Counted from the stretch's first letter, positions 23,716-32,146 are shown. The stretch is 37,161 nt of DNA from Anaerolineales bacterium (GCA_016935755.1 JAFGQI010000008.1:1-37161); one strand, 5' to 3'. The notes: a model not told the origin generated them from the letters alone. A program made the numbers and translations.

Positions 23716-24869
23716 GGAGCGCCGAATAAGGCTTGTATCGCAGCCAGGATAACTGGATCGGCGCCGTTGGTTGGTGTGGATGGGTCAACGAGGATGTCGG
23801 GCTGAACACCATGGCCGGAAATCTCTGGCTCCAGTCCTGGAACCCACCAGTGTGCTGCGGTGATATGCAGGCTGGATTTATCTTTCAACTCGTATACAAG
23901 CTGGATGGTATCTTTGCCATAGCTGGGGGAACCGATCACCTGAGCGCGCTGGCGAGCTTTCAGCGCGCCTGCAGCAATCTCGGAGGCGCTGGCGCTGCCC
24001 CCATTGATCAATACAACGAAAGGCAGGTCGCTGAGTGGGCCAGATTCCTTGACCTCGAAGGATTCTACCGGTCTGTCGCGATACTGCTGCTGGATCACTA
24101 CGCCATCTTTCAGAAAAAGGCGGGCGATCTCTATCCCGGTATCAACCAGACCGCCAGGGTTATCCCGTAGATCAAGGGCGAAGTGTGTCGCCCCACGGCC
24201 TGTTAGATCTTCAACCGCTGTTAGGATCTCGTTTGCAGTGCTGGCAGCCATCAGATTTACTTTGACGATACCCAGCTTGGGTTGGGTTGCATCTAAACGC
24301 CAGGTGACCGAGGGCAAGGCGATTTCCTGGCGTTGGATAGAGATTTCAAGCGGAGCATAATCCGGCGCCCTTCCAACGGTAACTTTAACTTTCTGTCCAA
24401 CTGGGCCGCGCACGGCTGCCTGGATGATGCTGCTGTCGGTTGCGGGTTCGATTTCAGTGCTCTCGACCGCCAGAAGCCGGTCGCCATCCTGGATGCCAGC
24501 CTGGCGGGCAGGACTTTCGGGAAAAGGATAGAGCACCCAATAGCCTTCTGGATCCCTGTCCATCTGTACTCCGATGCCGCCATATTTGCCCTCTAGCGCC
24601 TGGCTGTCCAACTCGGCCTGGGGCGGCTCGATGAAGACAGTGTGGGAGTCTTGATATGCCTGGAGCATGCCGCGAATCATACCGTATTCCAGGGCAGGAT
24701 CCTCTGGCGGGGGTTTCAGGCCGCGCAGAAGCAGGATTTCGTGCGCTTCGCTCAGCAGAGGAAATTCTGCCGGTGCCTGGAAGGTGCGAAACAGATAGCC
24801 GCCCAGAAAACCCAGCCCAAGCATCAGCAACGCCGCCAGGGTGATGAGATAGGAACGTGTAAAGGTCAT
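23712..24869 (-). CDS. S41 family C-terminal processing peptidase with PDZ domain
   Basis: 385 residues. An N-terminal signal anchor (about 7-26) exports the rest. A PDZ domain (about 92-166, KYGGIGVQM; ARQAGIQDGDRLLAV) binds substrate C-termini. The S41 core follows with ALDLRDNPGGLVDTG and the catalytic Ser-Lys pair: S294 in GGSASASE and K319 in SYGKDTIQ, 25 residues apart as in the family. It trims or degrades extracytoplasmic proteins. Ribosome site is weak. Coupled to the LCP gene; both act at the cell envelope. Confidence 0.92.
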   Translation of the reverse strand: MTFTRSYLITLAALLMLGLGFLGGYLFRTFQAPAEFPLLSEAHEILLLRGLKPPPEDPALEYGMIRGMLQAYQDSHTVFIEPPQAELDSQALEGKYGGIGVQMDRDPEGYWVLYPFPESPARQAGIQDGDRLLAVESTEIEPATDSSIIQAAVRGPVGQKVKVTVGRAPDYAPLEISIQRQEIALPSVTWRLDATQPKLGIVKVNLMAASTANEILTAVEDLTGRGATHFALDLRDNPGGLVDTGIEIARLFLKDGVVIQQQYRDRPVESFEVKESGPLSDLPFVVLINGGSASASEIAAGALKARQRAQVIGSPSYGKDTIQLVYELKDKSSLHITAAHWWVPGLEPEISGHGVQPDILVDPSTPTNGADPVILAAIQALFGAP

Positions 24870-25021
24870 GGATTTATTTCCAGTCTTTCAGCAATGGCTT
24901 GCAGTTCTTCTGCTCGCAGACGTTTCTTGACCGGTGACGGGCGGCCGCAAACTATTGCTCCAACTCGCAGGAAGGGCAGGGCTGCGCCAGGGTGCGTGCT
25001 ATCGTGCGCAGTTCCATCCAC
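24866..25021 (-). CDS. possible 51-residue ORF overlapping pfk end and S41 start
   Basis: A GTG-started frame (25021) runs across the end of the PFK gene and ends in a TGA that overlaps the S41 protease ATG (ATGA), the coupling used elsewhere in this operon. The part beyond PFK reads like a real charged helical C-terminus (KKRLRAEELQAIAERLEINP). There is no ribosome site before the GTG. It could be a small coupling gene, or the decayed tail of a former gene. Family unknown. Confidence 0.3.
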   Translation of the reverse strand: MDGTAHDSTHPGAALPFLRVGAIVCGRPSPVKKRLRAEELQAIAERLEINP

Positions 25022-27195
25022 CACTGCTCGTGCGGCCGTTGGTTTTTAAGATCAGCCATGCGGTCGAAATCTTCCAGGCTGTGGAATTTTATCTCCTTAC
25101 CCTGTAAACCGATGAAGGCGCAGGAGGAAGAACCCTTCGTCACCTGTTCGATGAGATAGTCGATGCAGCGGCTCGCCAGCCGGGTAGCCTGGATGCGATC
25201 GAAGGGCGAAGGGATCCCGCCCTGCTGCAAATGGCCCAGGATGGATTGGCGTACATCGAACATGTTTTTCCCTTCTTCTTCAAACAAAGCGCACATGAAG
25301 GCCGTATTATAAACGGGATTAGCATGTTCATTGCGAATCATCAAGCCCAGACGTTTGCCGTGGCTAAAACCATAACGCAATTTCTCCACATCTGCCACCA
25401 GGTCCTGGATTGTAACGCCTTCTTCGTTCAGGTAAACTCGCTCGGCGCCGGTAGCTAACCCGCTCATCAGGGCAAGATAGCCGCAGTTGCGCCCCATCAC
25501 TTCGACTACAAATACACGGCGCAGCGCAACCGCAGAATCTTTGATTTTATCCACCGCTTCGGCGATATTGTTCAGCGCCGTGTCTGCGCCTATGCTCAAT
25601 TCAGAGCCTGGCAGGTTGTTGTTGATCGATGATGGCAGGCAAACAATAGGGATATTGAAAGCCGGGTAGTTAGGGCGCGCATTGAGGAACTGAAAGGCCG
25701 ATTCATAGCCATCCCAACCACCAATGATCAGCAACCCCTGGATTTGGTGATTTTCGATTGCCCTGGCGATCCCATACAGGTCGCTTCCGGCGGGGGTTTT
25801 CCGGCTGGTGCCAAGCTCACAGCCCCCCATGGAAGCCCAACCATTGACGCTCATCCAATTCATTTCTTCAACTTCGCCGTTAATCAGCCCGGGAAATCCA
25901 TTGCGTACGCCCAGGATGATGTGACCTTGATCCAATCCCAGGCGGGTAGCCGCGCGCACTGCTGCGTTCATCCCCGGGGCAGGTGCGCCAGCGTGCATGA
26001 TCGCCAGGCGAAAGCGCTTCTGGTCTGGTTGGGGCGAGTGGGGCAGGGAGCGCAGCATGGTTCGCAGGGTCTGGAAGGCCTCTCTGAAGCTGCTGCCGCG
26101 CAGATCCATCGCTGTTTCGTAATCATGGGACTCGATTGCCTGGGCAACCGCACGGGTTTTTTCTACACATTCCATCAATGGCGTGGTGGTGATCCGATTA
26201 CCGCGCATACCGATCAGCTGGGGTTCGCTATCGGGTCCGGAGGTGAGCAGATTTTCCACCGCCGCATGTCCCAGCAGGGTGCCCAGGTTGCGGTCAAAGG
26301 CGCTGGGCGATCCGCCGCGCTGCACGTGTCCCAATACAGTGACGCGGACTTCTTCTCCCATAGCTTCTTCCAGCACTCTGGCGACTTCTGTGCTGCCGAT
26401 GTAGTTGCCGTGCCGGTCGCGGGCGCCTTCTGCAATGACCACGATGGTGTCGCGACGGCCAGCTTTACGACCGGCAATCATCCGCTCGCACATGACCTGC
26501 TGCCAGTTGTCCACATTCGGTGGATTTTCTGGGATGAGCACCCAATCAGCGCCGCTGGCAAGCCCGCCCATCAGAGCCAGGTATCCGCAGTTGCGTCCCA
26601 TCACCTTGATCACAAAGGCGCGCTGGTGGCTGGCGGCCGTGCTGGTGATCGCATCTGCTGCTTCGGTGATCCGGTGCAGGGCTGTATCGGCGCCGATGGT
26701 CATATCTGTCCCCGCCATATCGTTGTCAATCGATCCGACCAATCCGGCAATGCGCAGATAAGGGTGGCGATCAGCGACCTCCTGGCTGATTTGCCCGCTT
26801 TCCACCAGCTCGGCCAGCAGCGAGGGCCACTCTTGGCGAAACAGGTTCGCGCCGGTCAGGCTGCCATCCCCGCCGATGATGACCAGGCTGTCAATCTCGT
26901 TTACCAGCAGGTTCCGGGCTGCGATGAGCCGGCCTTCGCGGGTGCGGAAGGCTTCGCACCGGGCAGTGCCGATGATGGTGCCGCCGCGATGCAGGATGCC
27001 GCCCACCGAATCCCAGGTCATCTTCCGGATACGCTCGCCGCCATCCACCATGCCCTGGTAACCTTCGTAGATGGCATATACCTCCACGCCGCGGTCAAGG
27101 GATGTGCGTACTACCGCGCGCACTGCCGCGTTCATGCCTTGTGCGTCGCCTCCGCTGGTTAAGACGCCAATCCGTAAATTGGGTTGTTCTGTCAT
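24952..27195 (-). CDS. pfkA: 6-phosphofructokinase, duplicated eukaryote-type
   Basis: 747 residues, twice the bacterial length of about 320. Phosphorylates fructose 6-phosphate with ATP in glycolysis. N-half (1-375): GVLTSGGDAQGMNAAVRAVV, GGDGSLTGA (108-116), GSIDND with catalytic D157, MGRNCGYLALM, VLGHVQRGGSPSAFDR. Glycine at 111 and 154 indicates ATP rather than pyrophosphate use. C-half (about 395-747): HAGAPAPGMNAAVRA, GGWDGYES (492-499), SSINNNLPGSELSIGADTALN, LGHLQQGGIPSPFDR. In the C-half the catalytic Asp is N525 and GGDG is GGWDG, so this half cannot be catalytic; this is the plan of animal and fungal PFK, whose C-half became an allosteric site. GAGGAG and a strong promoter precede it. 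The C-terminal CPSCELEQ is unusual. Confidence 0.93.
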   Translation of the reverse strand: MTEQPNLRIGVLTSGGDAQGMNAAVRAVVRTSLDRGVEVYAIYEGYQGMVDGGERIRKMTWDSVGGILHRGGTIIGTARCEAFRTREGRLIAARNLLVNEIDSLVIIGGDGSLTGANLFRQEWPSLLAELVESGQISQEVADRHPYLRIAGLVGSIDNDMAGTDMTIGADTALHRITEAADAITSTAASHQRAFVIKVMGRNCGYLALMGGLASGADWVLIPENPPNVDNWQQVMCERMIAGRKAGRRDTIVVIAEGARDRHGNYIGSTEVARVLEEAMGEEVRVTVLGHVQRGGSPSAFDRNLGTLLGHAAVENLLTSGPDSEPQLIGMRGNRITTTPLMECVEKTRAVAQAIESHDYETAMDLRGSSFREAFQTLRTMLRSLPHSPQPDQKRFRLAIMHAGAPAPGMNAAVRAATRLGLDQGHIILGVRNGFPGLINGEVEEMNWMSVNGWASMGGCELGTSRKTPAGSDLYGIARAIENHQIQGLLIIGGWDGYESAFQFLNARPNYPAFNIPIVCLPSSINNNLPGSELSIGADTALNNIAEAVDKIKDSAVALRRVFVVEVMGRNCGYLALMSGLATGAERVYLNEEGVTIQDLVADVEKLRYGFSHGKRLGLMIRNEHANPVYNTAFMCALFEEEGKNMFDVRQSILGHLQQGGIPSPFDRIQATRLASRCIDYLIEQVTKGSSSCAFIGLQGKEIKFHSLEDFDRMADLKNQRPHEQWWMELRTIARTLAQPCPSCELEQ

Positions 27196-27237
27196 CAGGA
27201 TAAGCTCCTCAAGTGTTCATACGTTGTCAATCCCCTT

Positions 27238-27266
27238 AGTATAAATCCGAGCAGGGGTGTAGTCAA
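27238..27266 (-). promoter_or_regulatory. promoter of the phosphofructokinase gene
   Basis: Minus strand TTGACT (27266-27261), 17-bp spacer, TATACT (27243-27238); start near 27231, leader about 36 nt with GAGGAG before the ATG. Confidence 0.65.
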
Positions 27267-27317
27267 TTCGTTTTTTGATAAAATAGGACTACCTTGACAT
27301 CCCTCGGAGGTGTAACG

Positions 27318-27623
27318 ATGCATATTGTTCATGTTCATGTCCATGTAAAACCAGAATTTATTGAAGCCTTTCGCCTGGCTTCCATCGAGAATGCTCACAG
27401 CAGTGTGCAGGAATCGGGGATTGCCCGTTTCGATGTGATCCAGCAGACAGATGACCCCACCCGTTTCATTCTGGTAGAGGTATATCGCACACCGGATGAT
27501 CCAGCCAGGCATAAGCAGACTGCCCATTATACCCGCTGGCGGGATCGTGTGGTGGAAATGATGGCTGAACCCCGCACAGCAGTAAAATTCACCAATGTAT
27601 ACCCTGAAGACTCTGGTTGGTAG
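27318..27623 (+). CDS. antibiotic biosynthesis monooxygenase (ABM) fold protein, LsrG-like
   Basis: 101 residues, the usual length of single ABM-domain proteins, which form dimeric ferredoxin-like barrels. [18 protein letters not shown], then [35 protein letters not shown] and [18 protein letters not shown] follow the LsrG/YgiN pattern. Members oxidise quinols or isomerise phospho-AI-2. CGGAGG lies before the ATG at 27318; a TTG at 27294 is a worse start. It ends 2 bp before the alcohol dehydrogenase gene, so the two probably act on related carbonyl compounds. Exact substrate unknown. Confidence 0.82.
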   Translation: MHIVHVHVHVKPEFIEAFRLASIENAHSSVQESGIARFDVIQQTDDPTRFILVEVYRTPDDPARHKQTAHYTRWRDRVVEMMAEPRTAVKFTNVYPEDSGW

Positions 27624-27625
27624 GC

Positions 27626-28786
27626 ATGAATTTTGAGTTTGCTACTGCACAGCGTATTATTTTCGGTCCGGGTGGGTTGAACAAACTTGGCATTTTGGCG
27701 CGCCAGATGGGTCAGCGCGCCCTGGTGGTGACCGGAATTGGGCCGGCTGGAACGGAGCGGTTGGTTGGCATCCTGTCTGAAGCCGGGGTGACTGCGGTCG
27801 TGATGGCAGTCGAAGGAGAGCCAACTGTAGATTTTGCCGAGAGCGGCGTGGCTCTTGCTCGCCGGGAAAAGGCGCAGATCGTGATCGGACTGGGCGGCGG
27901 CAGCGCCCTGGATGCGGGTAAGGCGATCGCCGCCTTATGCACGAATCCGGGCGCGATTACCGACTATCTGGAAGTTGTCGGTCAGGGGAAAGCCCTCATC
28001 CAAACCCCGCTGCCGGTCATCGCCATCCCGACTACGGCGGGCACCGGCTCGGAGGTAACCCGCAATGCGGTGCTGGGTGTGCCTGCACAGCGGGTCAAAG
28101 TCAGTCTGCGCAGCCCCATGATGCTGCCGCGCCTGGCATTGGTGGATCCAGAACTGACCTACAGCCTGCCGCCTGCGGTGACTGCCAGCACCGGGTTGGA
28201 TGCTTTAACCCAGTTGATCGAACCTTATGTTTGTAACCAGGCTAACCCGCTGACCGATGCACTTTGTCTGGAGGGGCTGAAACGAGCCGCCAGGAGCCTC
28301 AAACCGGCTTATGAGCGCGGAGATGACGCTTCTGCGCGCGAAGATATGAGTCTGGCGAGCCTGATGGGTGGATTGGCCCTGGCGAACGCCAAATTGGGGG
28401 CTGTGCATGGGTTTGCTGCGCCGCTGGGCGGCATGTACACCGCGCCTCACGGAGCAGTCTGCGCCCGGCTGCTGCCCTGGGTGATGGAAATGAATGTGCG
28501 CCTCCTGCAGCAGCGTTTTCCAGATAGCCCGGCTTTGGCCCGGTATGATGAAATTGGGCGCATTTTAACGGGTAACATGAGCGCCGCTGCTCAGGATGGC
28601 CTGGTCTGGGTCGAGCAGGTTTGCAAGGATTTTAATATTCCTCCTCTGGCCCAGTACGGCTTGGTCGAATCGGATCTGCCTGAGTTAATTGAGAAGTCTG
28701 CTAAGGCGAGCAGCATGCAGGGCAACCCGGTCCAGTTGACGAAAGACGAGATGAGAATTATCCTGCTAAAGGCGATGAACGATTGA
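27626..28786 (+). CDS. iron-type alcohol dehydrogenase family protein
   Basis: 386 residues, full length for group III Fe-dependent alcohol dehydrogenases. NAD-binding GLGGGSALDAGKAIA (88-102) and TTAGTGSE (136-143) are present. Of the four usual metal ligands D192, H261 and H275 are seen, but the second position, normally His in DALTHxxE, is Q196 (LDALTQLIEPYV). So metal use may differ: the enzyme might bind another ion or work like maleylacetate-reductase relatives. It probably reduces an aldehyde or ketone with NAD(P)H. Co-transcribed with the LsrG-like gene; no own ribosome site beyond a weak GGTAGG. Confidence 0.88.
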   Translation: MNFEFATAQRIIFGPGGLNKLGILARQMGQRALVVTGIGPAGTERLVGILSEAGVTAVVMAVEGEPTVDFAESGVALARREKAQIVIGLGGGSALDAGKAIAALCTNPGAITDYLEVVGQGKALIQTPLPVIAIPTTAGTGSEVTRNAVLGVPAQRVKVSLRSPMMLPRLALVDPELTYSLPPAVTASTGLDALTQLIEPYVCNQANPLTDALCLEGLKRAARSLKPAYERGDDASAREDMSLASLMGGLALANAKLGAVHGFAAPLGGMYTAPHGAVCARLLPWVMEMNVRLLQQRFPDSPALARYDEIGRILTGNMSAAAQDGLVWVEQVCKDFNIPPLAQYGLVESDLPELIEKSAKASSMQGNPVQLTKDEMRIILLKAMND

Positions 28787-28800
28787 AGCGATTTGGCTTG

Positions 28801-30063
28801 TCAGCGAGCTTCTGCCAACAGAAGATGATAGCGGGAATCTTCTGCCAGCCGCTGCACAGATGGAAAGAGCGGCTGCATCATGCGTTCATATGGAATAAAG
28901 CGGTTTGCGACCAGCAGCATACGCCCTCCAGGTTTCAGGGCAGACCGGCTCTGCTCCAGGATAGCCTGGGTTATCTGGTAATTCACCTCCAGCCCGCTGT
29001 GGAAGGGTGGGTTGGTCAGGATCAGATCATAGGTACAGCCAGAAACAGCGCTGAGGATATCCGATGCCATCACGCGCCCGTTCAGGATGTGATGGTAGGC
29101 TAAATTTTGACGGGCACAGGCCACAGCCAGCAGGTTGACATCAATTAAATCGGCGCTTGCTGCCCCCATGCGGCAGGCGCATAAACCGATCACGCCATAA
29201 CCGCAGCCGACATCCAGGACTTTCTCGCCTCCAGCCAACGAGAGGTGCTCCAGCAGCAGGTGAGTACCATCATCCAAATGGTCGAACGAGAATACACTGG
29301 GCAAACTATGGAGTCTCAGCATGCCGGCGGGCGTGGAGGCTTCAAAAGAGAACCAGCCGCCTTTTTCGGGGTTATATGCGCGTAGCCAATTCTGTCTATG
29401 GGATTCAAATTGCGAAGCCGTCAAGGCGAGTTCTTCCAGGCTGTGGTGGCGAGTGAAGCGCGCCACACGATGGCCTTTCTGGTAGGTCAGCAAGGTGTAC
29501 TCCTGGAATACTGCTTGTGCGTCTTTGATAACCGTTTGAATTCCCTGTTTGTTTGCCCCGGCAAGATAGAGCTTCCCGCCAGGGCGCAGCGCCCAGCAGG
29601 CTTCAACCAGCCATCGCCGCGCCAGTTCGCGGCCTTTGGGAATGTCTATGATGGCTATATCAAAGCTCTCTTTATGTTCTGGCAGCAGCCTGGCTTCCTG
29701 ACTGATATGAATATTGGCCAACCGGTTGCTATGTGCAGTCAGAGCTGACATCTGCACGGCGATAATATTGATATCCAGCAGAAAAAAAGAAGAGGTGATA
29801 TGTTTGCGAGCCAGAGCAGCCGCTGCCGCGCCATGCCCACAACCCAGCCATAATATTTTCTGCCCAGGCAGAATCTGAACCTGAATGGCAAGTAGTTCCA
29901 TTGAGGGTGTAATTACATCCCAATTAGGCAGCCCTGGTTTGGAAAAATACACAATCTCTTCACCAAACATGGTGTTGGTGAAGAGAATTGGTTTTTCGTA
30001 TTCGGGCGGATTGCGCCCTGGTTTTCTAGTCACGGGCAGCGAGCTACGGCCAAAGGTTGTCAT
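28801..30063 (-). CDS. two-domain methyltransferase, RsmC/RlmG-like
   Basis: 420 residues from the ATG at 30063; a frame start at 30093 is further inside the upstream gene. Two Rossmann methyltransferase halves: N-half with ILWLGCGHGAAAAALA and IIDIPKG in place of the NPPF motif, so likely non-catalytic; C-half with VLDVGCGYGVIGLCACRMGA and LTNPPFHSG, the complete SAM and guanine-N2 target motifs of RsmC/RlmG. Such enzymes make m2G in 16S or 23S rRNA (G1207 for RsmC, G1835 for RlmG, in E. coli). Which site is modified cannot be said. It overlaps the lipoprotein gene upstream by 20 bp and lacks a Shine-Dalgarno. Confidence 0.82.
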   Translation of the reverse strand: MTTFGRSSLPVTRKPGRNPPEYEKPILFTNTMFGEEIVYFSKPGLPNWDVITPSMELLAIQVQILPGQKILWLGCGHGAAAAALARKHITSSFFLLDINIIAVQMSALTAHSNRLANIHISQEARLLPEHKESFDIAIIDIPKGRELARRWLVEACWALRPGGKLYLAGANKQGIQTVIKDAQAVFQEYTLLTYQKGHRVARFTRHHSLEELALTASQFESHRQNWLRAYNPEKGGWFSFEASTPAGMLRLHSLPSVFSFDHLDDGTHLLLEHLSLAGGEKVLDVGCGYGVIGLCACRMGAASADLIDVNLLAVACARQNLAYHHILNGRVMASDILSAVSGCTYDLILTNPPFHSGLEVNYQITQAILEQSRSALKPGGRMLLVANRFIPYERMMQPLFPSVQRLAEDSRYHLLLAEAR

Positions 30064-31867
30064 ACATTGAGAAGAAATACAGCCTGGATTCAAAGATTAA
30101 CTGCTCTGCATCCATTATATTTTCCAGGCCGATTGCCATCTGGCTGCCGTTGGGTGACCATATCGGCCCCCAGGTAACCGGGCCAATTTTCACCGGTTCA
30201 GCTCCATCCGACAAAACGTAACAGAGATGAGTCTCCTCGTAGTTGTTGAATAAGTATAGCAGCGGCCATCCTGTTTTGGATGGTGACCAGGACACATAGG
30301 AGAAAGTCCCTTCGCCCATTTTGGCTAACCGGTGCAATTCGGATCCGTCCGGATGGGTGATCCACAAGCCATCGTCATTTTCTGGATATGCCAGCCATTG
30401 GCTGTCTGGACTCCAGGCAATGGTGGCGGTGCCCCGATCATCGGCGCGATCTGAAATGTTATATGATTTTGAGCCATCCGCTTCCATCACCCATAGTTCG
30501 CCAGTTTTTGTTTCGTAATTCGGGATGTGGACATAGGCAATTAGCTTAGAATCTTGCGACCATGACTGGCGATGATTTACTCCGCTGACAGTTTTGGTTA
30601 ATTGAGTCAGGTCTGATCCGTCCGGATGCACTTTCCATAAATTCAGGATTGGCTCAGCTGCTTGAGAGAATGGATAGAATCGGGGAGACCAGCTGCTAAT
30701 CAGGCGTTCCGCCAACCAGCTGGCTTTGGCTTGCCGGTCGCTATAGAACAGCAGCCATTGACCGTCTGGTGACCAGATTGGGTAACCGTAATAAGATTGA
30801 TCTCCGCCTATGCAGGTAGGTGTTGAGTGATCTGAGGTTGTCCAGAGAGTGCATATTGTGGGTCCAGTTTCCTGGTCGTAATGATAATATGCTATGCCAG
30901 GCCCAGTAGGGTTGAAAACAGCGCCTTTGGCAAATGTATCTGTAGCTTCTGGCGGGCCCATGGAAACGAAGGAGCCCGTTTGAATATCATAAAACACTGA
31001 ACCTGATGATTTTGATTTGTCTGATGGATCGTAGGTAATATAGGTGATCATCTTGCTGTCATGAGACCAGCTGCCATTAAATACTTGGCCCTTTTGTGTG
31101 GAAGTATAATAGCTGCTGGCAGCGGGTAGGATGATATCTAAATTGGGGCCATCAGCCATCCCCCAGGCAAGTCTCTCAGCTGTGGACATCGTCTCGGGCA
31201 CTGCAGGCGGCTGTCCAGGGAGCACAGTGGATTGGTGTCCTGCATTGATGGTTTGAGTAAAAAAGTTGGATGCCAGGATGACATTGCCTTCGGCAACAGA
31301 AACTACGGTTCTTCCATCTTTGTCCACCCGTACACTGAAGCGCGTGCCGCGCACGGAGGCGACCGCCGAGGGGGTTTCGACCTGCAGGGTTTCTCCTGCC
31401 TCCAAGCCGGTCACATTCAGCCACATCTGGCCTTCCTGCAAGTTAATCTGCAGTGTCTGATCGTCTGGTTGTTGAAAGGTAAAAATCGTATTCGGGGCGA
31501 CACGGACAAGTTCTTCGTCCAATCTCAATCGCGCCGTGGAGGCTTCCTTCGCCCACACTTCTCCACCCTGGTACACCACCATCTCGAACTGAGCTTGTTC
31601 CCAGGTCCCCTCTGGAAGAGGGTGCGCGTCCACCTGGTTGATCAGATCGGCAATAATCGCTTGCGCGCCTGTAGGCGTGGGCACAGGCGTGGGAGTATCT
31701 GTGGGGGGAGGCGGCAAGGTTGGGGAAGGTATCGTTGTTGCGGTGGGCGACTGTACAGGAACGAGAATTGCGGTTGCAGTTGGAGAGGCGGGAGTGGATA
31801 CTGCCGTGCAGCCGGCGAGCATTCCAATGATCAGGATAAGCGAGAATCTATAGGCCAGGTATTTCAT
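30044..31867 (-). CDS. lipoprotein with FecR domain and TolB/WD40-like propeller
   Basis: 607 residues. Lipoprotein signal with lipobox LAGC (C20), a Thr/Pro linker to about 66, a FecR domain (about 85-215; EVWAKEASTARLRLDEELVRVAPNTIF and TPSAVASVRGTRFSV, then VSVAEGNV), then a beta-propeller (about 255-600) with repeats SWSHDSKMITYI, IWSPDGQWLLFYSDR, SWSQDSKLIAYVH, AWSPDSQWLAYP, IWSPNGSQMAI. FecR domains sense or transmit signals at the membrane in iron uptake, but free-standing surface forms exist. AGGAGA precedes the ATG. Outside-facing; likely a surface binding protein. Ligand unknown. Confidence 0.8.
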   Translation of the reverse strand: MKYLAYRFSLILIIGMLAGCTAVSTPASPTATAILVPVQSPTATTIPSPTLPPPPTDTPTPVPTPTGAQAIIADLINQVDAHPLPEGTWEQAQFEMVVYQGGEVWAKEASTARLRLDEELVRVAPNTIFTFQQPDDQTLQINLQEGQMWLNVTGLEAGETLQVETPSAVASVRGTRFSVRVDKDGRTVVSVAEGNVILASNFFTQTINAGHQSTVLPGQPPAVPETMSTAERLAWGMADGPNLDIILPAASSYYTSTQKGQVFNGSWSHDSKMITYITYDPSDKSKSSGSVFYDIQTGSFVSMGPPEATDTFAKGAVFNPTGPGIAYYHYDQETGPTICTLWTTSDHSTPTCIGGDQSYYGYPIWSPDGQWLLFYSDRQAKASWLAERLISSWSPRFYPFSQAAEPILNLWKVHPDGSDLTQLTKTVSGVNHRQSWSQDSKLIAYVHIPNYETKTGELWVMEADGSKSYNISDRADDRGTATIAWSPDSQWLAYPENDDGLWITHPDGSELHRLAKMGEGTFSYVSWSPSKTGWPLLYLFNNYEETHLCYVLSDGAEPVKIGPVTWGPIWSPNGSQMAIGLENIMDAEQLIFESRLYFFSMYDNLWP

Positions 31868-31915
31868 CTTATCATCTCCTTGGTCTTGGATCGAACACCT
31901 GATGGAACTATAGAA

Positions 31916-31944
31916 AGTATAATGGATTATTGGATGAATAACAA
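31916..31944 (-). promoter_or_regulatory. promoter of the FecR-propeller lipoprotein gene
   Basis: Minus strand TTGTTA (31944-31939), 17-bp spacer, TATACT (31921-31916); start near 31909, leader about 42 nt. It is divergent from the L25 promoter 37 bp away. Confidence 0.6.
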
Positions 31945-31980
31945 GATACCATTGTTTTCGAGGGGATTTTCAGATCACTA

Positions 31981-32009
31981 TTGACGAAATGTTCCAGAAC
32001 GGCTAAAAT
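31981..32009 (+). promoter_or_regulatory. promoter of the ribosomal protein L25 gene
   Basis: TTGACG (31981-31986), 17-bp spacer, TAAAAT (32004-32009); start near 32016, about 130 nt before the ATG at 32147. Confidence 0.6.
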
Positions 32010-32024
32010 TCAAGCGTGATCGGG

Positions 32025-32051
32025 AGTACCCCCTTCCCTGGGGGTACTTTT
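32025..32051 (+). terminator. early terminator-like hairpin in the L25 leader
   Basis: 9-bp perfect stem AGTACCCCC (32025-32033) / GGGGGTACT (32040-32048), 6-nt loop, running into TTTT (32048-32051). It starts only about 10 nt after the predicted transcript start and no plus-strand gene lies upstream that it could serve, so it looks like an attenuator. Confidence 0.6.
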
Positions 32052-32065
32052 CTGTCCATAGTTCC

Positions 32066-32132
32066 CCGGCGGAGGCCGGAATTTATCCCAGAGGGACGAG
32101 GGTAACCCAGTAAACTGGGTGAGAGGCGTCCT
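32066..32132 (+). promoter_or_regulatory. structured leader of the L25 gene
   Basis: After the hairpin at 32025 come CCGGC-GGAG-GCCGG (32066-32079), then an outer stem GGGACG/CGTCCT (32093-32098 / 32127-32132) enclosing ACCCAG-TAAA-CTGGGT (32105-32120). The ribosome site AAGGAAGG starts right after the outer stem. It does not match any riboswitch class I know. Confidence 0.45.
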
Positions 32133-32146
32133 AAGGAAGGATTGAA

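Noticed and set aside
25744..27162. 472-codon open frame on the plus strand
   Set aside because: It lies wholly antisense to the phosphofructokinase gene, has no ribosome site and a His/Ala/Gly-biased composition typical of a shadow frame.
31640..31790. Repeat tract rich in C/A codons
   Set aside because: It is the Thr/Pro linker of the lipoprotein, not a DNA repeat element or CRISPR.
31232..31984. 250-codon plus-strand frame
   Set aside because: Antisense to the FecR domain and linker of the lipoprotein; Cys/Gly/Arg-rich composition from the reversed Thr/Pro codons.
32016..32146. Known riboswitch upstream of rplY
   Set aside because: I compared the layout by eye with TPP, cobalamin, c-di-GMP, ydaO, fluoride and guanidine types and saw no conserved core.
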